From Tetradesmus obliquus (taxonomy: Eukaryota; Chlorophyta; Chlorophyceae; Sphaeropleales; Scenedesmaceae): a DNA stretch of 64,000 bases. The position numbers and the translations under genes are program-made. How positions within the stretch are numbered: the stretch's first letter is position 1; every line of letters starts with the position of its first letter. The stretch spans positions 6,386,001 to 6,450,000 of the forward strand of contig CP126193.1 in NCBI GenBank assembly GCA_030272155.1. The letters run 5' to 3'. A model generated the notes under the pieces. That model had not been told where the DNA came from, did not search any database, and saw only the letters and a list, made by a program, of their open reading frames with translations. Positions 21,707 to 33,400 of this stretch are shown here, in pieces.

Positions 21707-22678
21707 TCAGGACCCACGCCCAGGCAGCTGCCGCATGTGTGTTGCTGCTGCTTGGTGCACAACAGCAAGCAGGCTGGCCACTGTCACCCCAGGCCTTGCA
21801 GCCTCTGCATGAGCAGCTGCCATTTCGGCATCTGCTGCAGCTCCTTTTGCAAGGATGATGGGGTCTGTCACAGGTGCCGTCTCATCGTCGCTGCTGCTGC
21901 TGCTGCTGCTGTCTGGCCTGTTGTCATCACTCTCGGCGTCATCATCAGCATCATAGTCAGCAGACACAGCTGCTGCTGCTGCTGCTGATCCTGTCCTGAA
22001 GGGGCTGCTGCTGCGCTGCTGCTGGGCTGCAGCAGCATCGACAGCAGCAGGGTTGAGGCGCTGCTGGCGCCGCGCGGCGCCATACGTGCCATGCACACTT
22101 GCGGCCCTGCTGCTGCGGCGCAGATCGCAGGCTTCATCAACATCCATGGCACTCTCAGCTGCTGCTGCCTCAGCTTGCTGCTGCTGCTGCTTCTGCTTAT
22201 GCTGCTGTTTCTGCTGCTGCAAAGCCAGCCTAACCCCTCCACTGCCTGCTTTGCGCCAATGCTTCTCCAGTGCCTTCTTTGGGACACCATAGCGATCTGC
22301 TGCGTCCTGCAAGCTGCCGCATGCAATTGACCCTGATCTGCGGTGCTCCTCTAGGTGGTTCACCGCTGCTGTGAGCTGCTGCTTCCTATTGCTGATTGCA
22401 GGCTGTTGCCTGCTGTTGCCTGCTGTTGCCTTCTGCTGCTGCAAAGCCAGCCTGATGCCGCCACTGCCTGCTGTGCGCCAGTGCCGCTGCAGTGTCGTCC
22501 TTGAGACATTATAGCGATCTACTGCGTCCTGCAAGCTACCATATACAAGTGTTCCTGATCTTCGTTGATCTTCAAGGTAATTCAAGGCTGCTGTGAGCTG
22601 CTGCTTCCTATTGCTGATGGCAGGCTGTTGCCTGCTGTTCTCCATCTCCGATTGACTTTTGTCGTCTACCGCCACCAC
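21707..22678 (-). CDS. Protein with two pipsqueak-type helix-turn-helix repeats
   Basis: A single uninterrupted frame of 323 residues. Residues about 14-87 and 88-157 are a tandem duplication with a 74-residue (222-bp) period. Each begins NSRQQPAISNRKQQLTAA and contains GSLQDAxDRYxVxxxxLxxHWR, a helix-turn-helix of the psq/CENP-B-N type found in transposon-derived and DNA-binding proteins. A Gln/Lys-rich linker, a basic stretch (RRSSRAASVHG) and an acidic Ser/Asp region (about residues 235-265) follow. The likely role is DNA binding, with unknown target. The first Met is taken. No transposase catalytic domain is present, so it looks like a host gene or a domesticated remnant rather than an active element. 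Confidence 0.75.
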   Translation of the reverse strand: MVAVDDKSQSEMENSRQQPAISNRKQQLTAALNYLEDQRRSGTLVYGSLQDAVDRYNVSRTTLQRHWRTAGSGGIRLALQQQKATAGNSRQQPAISNRKQQLTAAVNHLEEHRRSGSIACGSLQDAADRYGVPKKALEKHWRKAGSGGVRLALQQQKQQHKQKQQQQQAEAAAAESAMDVDEACDLRRSSRAASVHGTYGAARRQQRLNPAAVDAAAAQQQRSSSPFRTGSAAAAAAVSADYDADDDAESDDNRPDSSSSSSSDDETAPVTDPIILAKGAAADAEMAAAHAEAARPGVTVASLLAVVHQAAATHMRQLPGRGS

Positions 22679-24250
22679 TTGAATCTTGGATTACGGAATG
22701 GAATTTAAGCGTGCATATATTTCGTAATATGTCAGGCTAGAAATCAGAAGTGCACCATGCAGGGTGTAGTTGGCGTTTGTCGGGGTGTTCAAAGTCAAGG
22801 TCAATAGTGTACGCCTACACAGCACCACTGCATCCAAAAGTTCACACGGTATAAAAAACAACAATCTCAAGCTGCTCAGCAGGTTTCCATCAGTGCTATG
22901 TGCCTTCAGCTTTTGCACGTTCAAATGCTCTAAACAAGCGGGGTTCATGCACCCTGATGACGTGTTACGGTCTGTGTGCGTTTTATAGAGCCTGGATTAC
23001 GGGTTTTGGTCTTGGATTGTTTTGAAAGTGAGGCTGCAAGTGCTGCTGCTTCGCGACTCAACCGGTCGACTCATCAAGTACCGACCGTACGGTGGGCCAC
23101 GTGCACTGGCAGTGTTCAGACAGGCGGGTGTGCCAGTGCGACTCGCACTATGCTACACTGCCAGGCATGTATCAGTAGATATATGATGATAATCTGCATG
23201 CTTCCTGACCTAAGTAAGGTGGCAGCGCTTTCAAAACGGCCAAGATCTGCAGGTTGAGGTTGCAACATTGGACATGCAACATTAATCAGTTGGAGTCAGG
23301 GTGCCCCATAATTTCGTGTTTTACATGCTGTATATGGCCATAACACTGCTGTATGGCAAGGCACACAGATCATGAAAGACAGAGTAACATGTGGTCGGGA
23401 GTAACAACTCAAACAACTGTCGACAAGTGACTGTCAGCAAGGCACCACAGTGTGTACTACGAAGTACCACTGGCACTGCAAGCAGCAGGGCACCACGTGC
23501 GCACTTACGTGCAGCAACAAGGCTGAGCATACAAGCAAGTCTGATGTATGCCATTCGGCATATCAGCAAGATACGCCACAAATAGCAGCATGTGCTCTCA
23601 CATGAGAGCACAAACACAGCGCAGCGCATGCACAAGGGTGCTGGCGGAGCAATTGAGATACATGCAAAACCACACTGTGTGTGGAAGGTGATGGTCACCT
23701 TGTAAACCATGAGCACACTTCCAAACCCAAATACCATGGCCAGTGCACCCCATAACAGCTGCTAAGGATGGACATGGTGGAAACGACCTGGCTGAACACC
23801 CATCCTGCTGCAGCCTGATACAAATCCCATAGCTATCGACGCTGCAAAAGATAGCAATCCATGCAACAGTTTGGGCTGCCTTGTCAGCTGGCGAGAGACT
23901 AACCAGCTGATCAGCAAATGCCAAAATAGGCATTTCATGTAAGAGCACCCATGCACCAGCACCAAACATATTCAGGCATGGCAGGGTATTTTTAGTGCAG
24001 CTTTTGTTTGGAAGGTGACATGCAAGGCAAGAATAGAGCGTCTCAGCCACGCGGTGCATGAAGTCGCTTTCGTACGGCAAGTACTTCAATGCCAAGTACG
24101 TACAAAGACAAGCACCAGCTGCAGCTAACCATCCGGCTGCAACACACCCTGCACGGGTGAATCTTGTCAACTGAGCCGTGTCAAGCTGCACAACAGGCAA
24201 ACAGATCAAAACATCCCAGCAGCAAAGTGTTAAACAGCCAACAGCCCTCC
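22679..24250. other. Region between HTH and P450 genes
   Basis: Upstream region of the HTH gene and 3' flank of the P450. On the minus strand 23598-24362 stays open for 254 codons. Its first part is the decayed copy of the P450 C-terminus and the rest has no recognisable domain, so it is not called as a gene. TTACA at 24374 is a candidate poly(A) signal for the P450. Confidence 0.45.
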
Positions 24251-24257
24251 AGACTCT

Positions 24258-24400
24258 CAGCAAGCGGCCACAGGCGCGGGAGGCGCATCCCGCTGCACCC
24301 GGCTGAACCTGACCTGCATCTTGCTGTTTGTGCTGCGTGACCAACGTCGCACTAAGCAGCACATCCTTGCCATTACATGCGTCCTAAGCTGTAGCCCCTC
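24258..24400 (-). repeat. Decayed copy of the P450 C-terminus beyond its stop codon
   Basis: The last 40 or so codons (VLLSATVVTQLKSNTQVRF onward) recur about 300 bases downstream, shifted and degenerate (LLSATLVTQHKQQ, then QVRFSRVQRDAPPAPVAA in another frame). It is a tandem duplication that included the stop-proximal region. Confidence 0.75.
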
Positions 24401-24572
24401 CGACAACAAGCAGTCAGCGGCAGTCAACCAGTGCTGCAGTATCGCTCTCACCCGTACCCGTGTCAAGCTGTGCACAAAGCAAACCTTGCCAAAACTTGCC
24501 AAGCCACGGCAAGCTGCATGAGGAGCAGCACACCAAACAGTGCCATATAGCAGCACAGCATCCCTGCATCGT

Positions 24573-27500
24573 CTAACGCGCAGCCACTGGCGCCGCCTGC
24601 TGCACCTTGCCAAACCTGACCTGCGTGTTGCTCTTGAGCTGCGTGACCACTGTCGCACTCAGCAGCACATCCTCGCCATTCAATGCATCCAAGCTGTAGC
24701 CCCTTGCCAGCAGCGCCAGCAGCACCTTGGCCTCATGCAGAAACAAAGTGAGGCCCAGGCACACATGCGGACCCACTGAAAATGTAAGCAGCTGCGACGG
24801 CCTGTTGCTGCTGCTGCTGCTGCTGCCGTCTTGCTGCTGCTGCTGCTGCACCAGCCAGCGCTCCGGCTTGAAGTCCTGCTTCAGGGTTTTGGCGTCGATG
24901 GTATACCAGGTGCGGTCTAGGGTTTGCAGCTGCTCCGAGCCGAGGCTGGGGTTTAGCTTTGGGTCTGTTAAGACCTGGCCCATCAGGGTGGACAGTAGCA
25001 GCCGGGAGCCCTTGGGCACAAACTTGCCCAGGACCTGGTGAGGGTGCAGGAGAGGAGAGGGCAAGCAGGGAAAATCAGAAGCAGCGGCAAGGCCATTGTC
25101 ACACAGCAGGATCTAGTGAGCTGTTGTTGGGCAGGCGGGGCGCAGGTGTCAGCAGCAACGGCAACAGCAGGGCCGGGAGCAGTGTCTAAAAATTGATATG
25201 TGGATGGGAACAGGAGGAGCAGGCAGTACACACTTACTGGCAGTCAACTTACTCTGCATTGATGAACCAGCATCACTGCTGAACAGCAACCCCGAAAACA
25301 GCTGCTATCCCCCTCACCTCCATGTCGACCAGGGTCTGACGAGTCACCTGTGCTGAGGGAGGCGCCACACGCAGCACCTCCCGCACCACGGCATCAGCGT
25401 AGGGCATGGCGTCGAGCACGTTGATGCTCAGGTCCGGCCCATACTTAGCGATCACCTGCAGCAGCAGCAGCAGCAGCAGCAGCGTTGTCAGGTACCTGCA
25501 AACCAATATACCCATTTTACCCTGGCTCCTGTAGCGGGGTTTTTTTTTGGCGGAGTCATGTACAGCAAAAGTTCACCAGGTATCTAACTTCCTGCAGCTG
25601 CCTGCAGCCTTGCAAAGCTAGCACAGCATGCATGCCTATCATAAGACCTTCTACATAAGCAGCGACCTGCAACCACCCACCTCCTGCTGCTCCTGCCGCA
25701 GCCGATCCATCACCCTGGGGAACAGCGGCAGTATGGCCAGCAGCGCGCTGATGCCCAGGCCGCTGGTGTCTTGTTCACACCCCACATATGCAAAAAGCAT
25801 CGCTTTGTAGAAACTCTGCAAACCCATCACGCCGGCAACAGTGGCAGTACAGCCAGCAGCACAACCCTGCACTCATGTAAAGTTAAACACAGCCCACACA
25901 TCCAATATCATCAAGGTTTCCACCCACCTCCTGCTGCTCCTTTCTCAGCCTCTCCATCACGCCTGGGAACAGCGGCAGTATGGCCAGCAGTGCACTGATG
26001 CCCAGGCCGCTGGTGTCATTGCCTGCGATGATGAGCCCGATGCCGGCATCAGCCATCTGCTGCTCGCTCAGGGTGCCGTCCTGTGAGTTTCAGCAGCAGC
26101 AGCAGCAGCAGCAGCACGATCAGGGTACTGTTAGTACCCTCCGTCTTCAATGAGCCCAATGCATGCAGACTTGCATAGTGAACGAGCCAGCAAGCACCTC
26201 TGGCAGAAGCAGCGACACAAACGACGATCACACACTCCCTGGAAATAGATACACACTTCAACTACATGCGGCTGCAACCAACCAACGTTCGCAACCAACT
26301 CGTCAGACGAGCAACACCAACACCACATACTCATCATACAACACCACCGCACCGTGCTTTGTGTCTGCCGCCGCGCTTCCAGGATGTACTGGAACACGCT
26401 GCTCTGCTCGCCATCCTGCTGCTGCTGCTGGCGCCGCGCCTGGCCAGCCTTGATGATGCGCATGATGTCCTGCTGCAGCTCAGCCTTGGCGGCAAGGCCC
26501 TTGGAGAACCTGCGGTACCCACAGCAGTAGCAGCAGCAGCAGGTGTAAAAGCCATGCCAGGCAGCAAATGTCTACGTTGTCGGGTTCCGTTGCAGCTCAG
26601 CCTGGCTGCCAGGCCCTTGGAGAACCTGCGGTGCAGCAAAGCAGCAGCAGCAGCAGCAGCAGCAGAGTGATGACAATGTACAGCAGCAGTAGCCCACAAT
26701 GTTGATGTCCTGCTGCAGCTCAGCCTTAGCTGCAAGGTCCCTGGAGAACCTGCGGCAGAGCAGAGCATCAGCAGCAACAACAACTGTACAAGCCATGTAC
26801 GGCAGCAAGTGTCTGCATTGGTGGTCCTGCTGCAGCTCAGCCTTGGCTGCCAGGCCCTTGGAAAAGCTGAGGAGCAGCAGAGCAGCAGCAGCAGCAACAG
26901 CAGCAGCACCGTTAAATTATTGTACATTACATTAATGCAGCAGTATGATAGGTTTTCAGCCAAGTACAAAAAACAAACAAAGCACGCAAGCGGGATGCAC
27001 AGCAGCGCACCTGGTCCCGGGCAGCTGGATGGGTGGCGCAAACATGCCCTGGAACAGCAGGTCCAGCTTGGTCTTGATGGCCGCCTTCTCCTCATCAGGC
27101 ACGTCAAAGTCAACCTGAAAAACATTGACCAGGGTTGACCACAGTTTGACCAAAGCTTGACTAAAGCTCAAATGGATGGCGAGGGTTCAGGGTGAGCACT
27201 AGTCAGCAATGGCACAACCCTGCTGCATGTGCGAGGGTGCAGGCTACGCATGACGTTATCAGCGCGCTGTATGCCGTGCAACAGCTGTCACATGCATAGG
27301 GTGCAAAAGAATCACACACGGTTGCTGCTGATACCGCAGCTGCTACCGCTGTCAAGCATGCAGCTGCTGGATGCTGCATGCTGCACTGCAGCCTGCCGAT
27401 CCAGCACTGTAAGTCAGCTGCCCCTGTCACTCACCAACAGCTGCGTGCTGAATTCAAAGGACAGCGCCTGCAGGACACCAAAACACAAGGGCAGCAGTGC

Positions 27501-29850
27501 ACAAGCTTCATCAACTGAAGGAGAGGCAAGACACGTGGCCTCGCTCTGCGCATGTCATGCTCAGGCTGCAGCATAGCTTGCATGCTGACACGGCACACCC
27601 TGCACACAACAGCTCGGCATCCAATGAAATGCTGATATGCTGAAAGCTAAACAACAAAGCAATTGTGCCAGCCCGCAGTCGCTGCTTCACCTTGCCCTCA
27701 GCGCGCAGGTCCACCGCCTTGCCAGCAGCAGCCCAGGCCTCCAGCTGCTTGACACAGATGGCCTCGATCTGGCAGCAGCAGCAGCAGCAGAGGCAGCAGC
27801 ACAAACACGGTTACAGCCAGTCACTGTCCTTTGCCAGCAGGGGCAAGTTGGAGTGTGCGAGGTCATTCATCACCACGAGGGGTCGCAGCTCTGCAGCCTC
27901 ACCTGTCACTCTATGTGACACACTGCATTACATACATCATAGGTTACATGGCAAGCTACAGTAATGTCATACCATGTTATGAGTTGTCACCTTGCGCAGG
28001 TAGCCGCGCAGCGCCTCCTGTGAAAACTCAGGGGCCATGAGCTTGCGGCTGATGGCGCGAGCAGCGGGGTCCTCCAATCAATACTCTATGTTACATCACA
28101 TGTTACAAAACATACAACAAGTTGTTACCTTGCGCAAGTAGCCGCGCAGCGCCTCTTTTGAAAAGCCTGGTGCCATGAGCTTGCGGCTGATGGCGCGAGC
28201 AGCGGGGTCCTCCAGGTTGCGCTTGGTGCCCTCTCCCAGCATGGCATACAGCGCGGGTGGGTTCCAGCCTGTCATGACCTGCACGATTGAGATGCCATGG
28301 CAGCAATGGCTTTACGCAGGCGAGCGGGTGTTCCTGGCAGTGCACAAACGGCTGCTGCTGGCGTGAATGCCGCTCATGCCAACAGCTGCTGCTGCCGCCG
28401 TTGCTGATAGCACGCCGGAAATCCGCCGGGACCTGGTACAAGTGCAGCACACGCAAGTAGCAGCTTAACAACAAGCTACTGCAAGTGCAGTGCCTGCAAA
28501 TAGTAGCCAAACCAGCGACCCAACTACTGCCAGCGCCCCACCTTGCTGTCGCCTAGCTGCAGCAGGCTGCGCACAGCCTCATAGTCCACCACTGTGGTCA
28601 TCTCATAGCTGCCCAGCTTGAAGGTGAACACAGGCCCAAACTTCCTGCAAGCAGCACAGCAGCACGCAGCACCACAACATCAAGCGCCAGTCAGAGACAC
28701 TTGATACGGTGGTGCAGGCTGCATGACTTGATGCAGTCTGATAGCTGCCCAGCTTGAAGGTGAACACAGGCCCAAACTTCCTGCAAGCATATCAGCAGCA
28801 CACTTTCAGGCGGAAGTGCAGGTCGGCATGAGCTGTGGTCGTCTCGTAGCTGCCCAGCTTGAAGGTGAGAACAGAACCAAACTTCCTGCAAGCATATCAG
28901 CAGCACACTTTCAGGCGAAAGTGCAGGTTGGCATGAGCTGTGGTCATCTCGTAGCTGCCCAGCTGGTAGGTGAGAACAGGACCAAACTTCCTGCAAGCAG
29001 CCCAGCAGCCGAGCAGCAGTTGTGCAGGCTGCAAGGGCTTTTACGTCCAATCAACGTGACTGGGCATCTGCTGTGCGCCCAGGCATTGAGGCACGCCGCC
29101 ACAAGCTGGCGCAAAGCAGCAGTTCACAAATGTGTGCAGCGGATGCCTTGATAGCAACTGTCACTCGTGCCGCTGCTCACACAACTCCCATCGCCTGCTG
29201 CGTGGCGGCCTAGAAGCTAGCTTGCTGCCTGGCAGCTGATTACTTAACCAGCTTCCTGGCAGCATAATCATCAGCCTAATACGACAGCTCACTCAAAGCG
29301 CTCCAATCCAAAGGCGCCGTCTCCCCTGCTTCTGACCGCTGTGCAGCGTGCAGCCCTGCCAGAACTGCAGCTGCTGCGTGACTCCAGTGACAAAACACTG
29401 GCAACACTGGCAGAGACAAAAACACACTCACTTGAAGCGCTCCAGCATAAAGGCACCACCTCCGCTGCTTTCAAGCTCGCCATACTCCCCAATGATAGGC
29501 AGCCATGAGAAATTCCCTTGCGCCAGTGGCAGGTTGTCCACATTGCCGTTTGGCAGCACCTTCCATCCTGGGCCGCTGAGGTCTGTTGGTGGTGCTGACG
29601 TGGCAGCTGCAGAAGGATTCAAAGCTGTTCCTGCAAAGGGACAGGCAGACTGGGGAGCTGCTGCAGCCCCTGACTCCTGTGCTGCTGCCCTCAGGCTGCT
29701 ACTGTTGTTGCCCAGACACGGGGCATTCGCTGCGACTTGCGGCCTGGAGACGCCGTGAAAGTTGCGAGGAGCTGTGTGAAGTGGTATGGAGGCCGCTTGC
29801 GAGCAACTTCTGTGCGAAACGCCCACATGTCGGTGCTGGTGCAGCAGCAT
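24573..29850 (-). CDS. Cytochrome P450 (CYP85-clan-like) with N-terminal leader
   Basis: P450s are haem-thiolate monooxygenases; the substrate is unknown here. Exons (minus): 29432-29850, 28542-28644, about 28346-28432, 28129-28278, 27691-27768, 27435-27467, 27011-27114, 26353-26509, 25928-26080, 25318-25455, 24573-25034; about 627 residues. Seen in order: a leader of about 100 residues rich in Ser/Ala/Arg, the Pro-rich LPLAQGNFSWLPIIGE start, I-helix AGNDTSG, K-helix REVLR (ExxR), FKPERW, and the haem loop FSVGPHVCLG with the Cys ligand. The usual Arg/His position of the loop is His. The N-terminus resembles CYP26/CYP85/CYP120-type enzymes. A transit peptide rather than a membrane anchor is inferred. 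The third exon's donor is uncertain and would add a hydrophilic insert. Five exons have truncated copies in the introns, and one copy lies past the stop. Confidence 0.88.
25678..25790 (-). repeat. Downstream copy of the P450 I-helix exon
   Basis: DTSGLGISALLAILPLFP and VMDRLRQEQQEV repeat the end of exon 25928-26080 with its GTGGGTGG-like donor. It starts in the middle of the I helix and so cannot replace the exon. Confidence 0.9.
26580..26870 (-). repeat. Three upstream copies of P450 exon 26353-26509
   Basis: Copies at about 26580-26640, 26700-26760 and 26815-26870 repeat the exon start (FSxxLAAxAELQQD in two of them) with its acceptor. All diverge after about 45-60 bases. Confidence 0.9.
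27990..28078 (-). repeat. Downstream copy of P450 exon 28129-28278
   Basis: EDPAARAISRKLMAPEFSQE and ALRGYLRK plus donor repeat the exon end with only a few changes. Confidence 0.9.
28741..28995 (-). repeat. Three upstream copies of P450 exon 28542-28644
   Basis: Copies of the acceptor and exon start KFGxVxTxxLGSY at about 28741-28785, 28820-28895 and 28920-28995. The outer two also share a flanking block with CACTTTCAGGCG(A/G)AAGTGCAGG, so they duplicated as a longer unit later. A short copy of the first exon's end is at 29291-29333. Confidence 0.88.
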
Positions 29851-30497
29851 GGTGGACTTCTACTGTGGAGCGAGCCTGCTTGTGCAACCTTACGCTTGGT
29901 GCAACTGTGCAAGACAATAAGCCGTAACGATCACGGTCTATATGTACTAGGTCTGCCGGTGCGACATTACCCAAGCCCCAGACGTGATTACTAAAGATCG
30001 GTGTACGCGATCATCTGCCACTTTTACCATCGCCCTCAAGTTTTGTTATTAATTGTCACTATGTAATTTTTGAACGGCACAGCATGGGTCCAAGCTACAG
30101 GATGCCGTCGGTGGCAACTGCACACCTGTTGTCCCCGACAGCCTGTTTGTACAGGGCCGTCCTTAGCCTGGTGCAGCGGCTGCGCCGAATTGCATGCTTG
30201 CCGTCTGATCATTATTTTCTGATCATGGTTGAACACAGGAACGTCAGGATCAGCGCCGAGCTGTCCGATGGACAGCTGGTCACCACCACCAGAGCCCTGT
30301 CAGGCCCCACTGCCAGCTGGCTCACCATACTATACCCCCCTAGTCACATCTTCGGTTGTTGGATGTTACAGGACGACAACACCACCCGGTTCAGTTATTG
30401 AGCCGGCATTGGCAACAAGCCAACATAGAGCTGTTGCTCGACACAGGTCAGTATAACCATCCCGTGATCAACGAGCCAGCAACAACCAGCTAGCAAA
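29851..30497. other. P450 upstream region and golgin 3' flank
   Basis: Two co-oriented minus-strand genes are separated by about 650 bp. TTACA at about 30366 is a candidate poly(A) signal for the golgin. No gene is supported. Confidence 0.45.
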
Positions 30498-33400
30498 TCA
30501 ACCCAAGCCCCACAGCAACAGCCGCAGCCCAGATGCCCCACCACCTCCGTCAGCAGCCCCCGCTGCTGCTGCTGCTCCTGCAGCCGCTGGCCCAGAGCCC
30601 CCTACAGCACCCACACCAGCACCTGCTGCAGCTCGCCGCACTGCTGCTAGCCCATCAACAGCAACCCCACCACCTGCAGCTGCACCAGCACCTGTACCGA
30701 CTGCACCTACTGCTGCCTGCTGCAGCGTCATGTGTGGGCTCGCGCCGTGATACATCAGCACCATGAGGAACACATGCACCAAAAAGAAGTACAGTGCAAG
30801 CCCTGCACGCGCAAGCCGGCTGCCTGCAATCAGCTTTCCTGCAGCCAGCATGGCCTTATCATGCAGCCGCATCCCCCGCCGCGCAGCTTCGCTCTCGCTT
30901 GCTTGAAATTCAGCAAACGGGTTGAGTTTGGCTTCATACTCCTTCAGGTATCGAGCCTCCGGAGCGCCTAGCACACTGCTGCTGCTGCTGCAATCCTCTG
31001 CTGCAACTGCAGCACCAGCAGCTCCCATCATGCCAAAGCAACCAGCCTGCCGCCGTTTCTGCTTGCCACTCCTGCTGCCTTTGCTGCTTGCAGCAGCATC
31101 GCCATAGCCATACCCCTCTGGGCCTTGGACCACACATCCTGCACCATCAACTCGAATAACAGTGACACTTTGTGATGCCCCGCTGCCGCCGCCTGCAGCT
31201 GCTGCTGCCGCCGCCGCGCTCTGCTGCTGCTTGTATCGCTCCAGAAACCTGATCTTCTCAATCAGCGCTACATTGTCCTGCTTCAGCGTCTCGATCTGCG
31301 CCTGCGCCTGCTGCAGCTGCTCTTTTGAACCCTCTTGTTCGCTTTCCAGCTGCTGTAACCGCACCCTGAACCTATCACGCTGACCCGCAACTGCTGCCAG
31401 CAGCGCCCCTGCCCCTGCCTCATCCACTGCTGCTGCTGCTGCTGCTGCTGTTGGCGTGTCGCTGCTGCCGTCAGCAGCTCCACTGCTGGAGACAAGCCGC
31501 AGTAGCTCAGCATCAACTAGCAATGCAGAGGACCCCAGCTGCTCCCCCGTACCACCGGCACTGCCTGCAGCAGCAGCAGCAGCAGCAGCAGCAGCTGGCT
31601 GCTGCTTGCCTGCTGCTATCCCATTGCTGCTGCCGGCGCAGCTCATAGCTAGCAGGTCTGCTTCCAGCTGCCGCACCAGCTGCTGCGACTGCTGCAGCTG
31701 CTGCTGCAGCTGCTGGCTCTGCTCCTGCGCAGCAGATGCGGCGTCGGTGGCTGCTGCTGCATCTGCTTTTGCTGCTTGCAGTGACTGCTTTAACCGCCGG
31801 CAGCGCTCCTGCAAACCCCAGCCAGGGCAGGTTGTAAACAATATGCGGGCCAACGTCACAGCATCCTGATACATATTTGTAACGGCGCCTGTTTCCTTAC
31901 CAGCAAGCACGGCAGCCAGGCTGCCAGGGCTGCAGCAATCTGAGGGTCTAACACTAGGCAGCCTGCTGCCAGTACAACCGCCACCACCTAAACCCAGACT
32001 CACTCACGACACGCAAAGCAGCACACCCACTAACAGTGTGCACAGCATTACACGGCAGGGCCAATCAAAAACCTGCTTCGCACCATTTCACCCTGTAGCG
32101 TGAAGCCACCAACCTACTGTACTGCACATAACAGTGTACACAACAGCACACGCCCTCACACCCACCTGCAGCAGCGGCTCCAGCTGCCCTGGGCCCCCAG
32201 CCGCCAGCACTGCTGCTGCAGCAGCCTCACCGCCCCAGCCCTCCGCCTCCAGCTGCTGCCCCAGCAGTGCTGACAGTGCTGCCAGCTGCTCAGCCATGGC
32301 TGACACTGCTGAGGCTGCTGGCCGCCGCTGCAGCTCTGAAGTGAGGCGCTCTAGGCGGGACTCGGCTGCTGCAAGCTTTGTCGTCAGCAGCGCCACCTGT
32401 TGGGGTTTGCAGCAATTGTGGGCGCGTGGGCACATGGCATGTTGTGAGAAAAGTGCAGAAGCAGCGGAGGCAGCAGTGCTGCGATGCGCCAGCTTGAGAG
32501 TGAGGTGCTACAGGAGCAACTCTGACTGCTGCGAGCTTGCTTGCCAGCAGCCCCACCTGTGATTGGTGTATTGGAATGTGCTCGACACTGGCGCGGCCAT
32601 GTGCTCATGTGGCGTGATGTAAGAGCAGTGCGAATACAGCGCGCCAGCATCTGGGTTGCGGGTAAGAACAGAGAAAATATAGGCTACATGTGGTGCAGGG
32701 TAGACAGCACATCTGCTGGCCACAGCAACAGCAAGCTCTACTTAAGCCCTCATGGTACACTCGCCTCATGCTGCTGGTCACGTGCTGCCTCCTGTGCTGC
32801 CTCAAGCTCTGCCTGCAAGGACGCCAGCTCAGCGTCAGGATGCTGCTGCTGCCGCTGGTGTTGCTGCTGCTGTTGCTGCTGATACGCGCCGTCAGGCGAT
32901 AGTGCACCATCTGCATGTTGCTGCGGTTGCTGCTGCTGCTGTTCGTGCTGCTCCAGCTGCCGCTGCAGCAGTGCGCGCTCCTTCCTGACTTGCAGCAGCT
33001 GTGCTGTTAGCCGCTCTACTTCCTGCAAGCAGCAAGGCAGGACATGTGTTTCGGTCAGCAGACGTTGAAGCAACACTCCAGCAACGCATTTGCAGGTGAT
33101 GTGCTGCATCACACTGGCATGTGCATGTACCAGTGTGCTGGCCTCAAAGTAGCATATGCAGGCATGGCTGATGAAGGTGTGTCTGCTGGGCAGCACGCGC
33201 CAAATAAATGTTTGAACACTACGCAAGCTGCACACAGGCCTTGCTCCCTTGCTGCATCCTGTCAACTGCTTTCAACATTTGTGCACGCCCCGCACCTCTG
33301 TTGCGAGCTGCTCTGCAGTGCTGGCGCTGCCGGCTGCCGCCTCCTGCGCTGCTGTCAGCTCAAACAGTGAGGCTTGTGAGGCCTCGTGCTCAGCCCGCAG

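Noticed and set aside
21707-22678. HTH gene as an active transposase
   Set aside because: Only DNA-binding repeats and low-complexity regions are present; no catalytic domain, inverted termini or target duplication found around it.
23598-24362. 254-codon minus-strand frame after the P450
   Set aside because: Its start is the decayed copy of the P450 tail and the rest has no domain; more likely 3' flank that happens to stay open.
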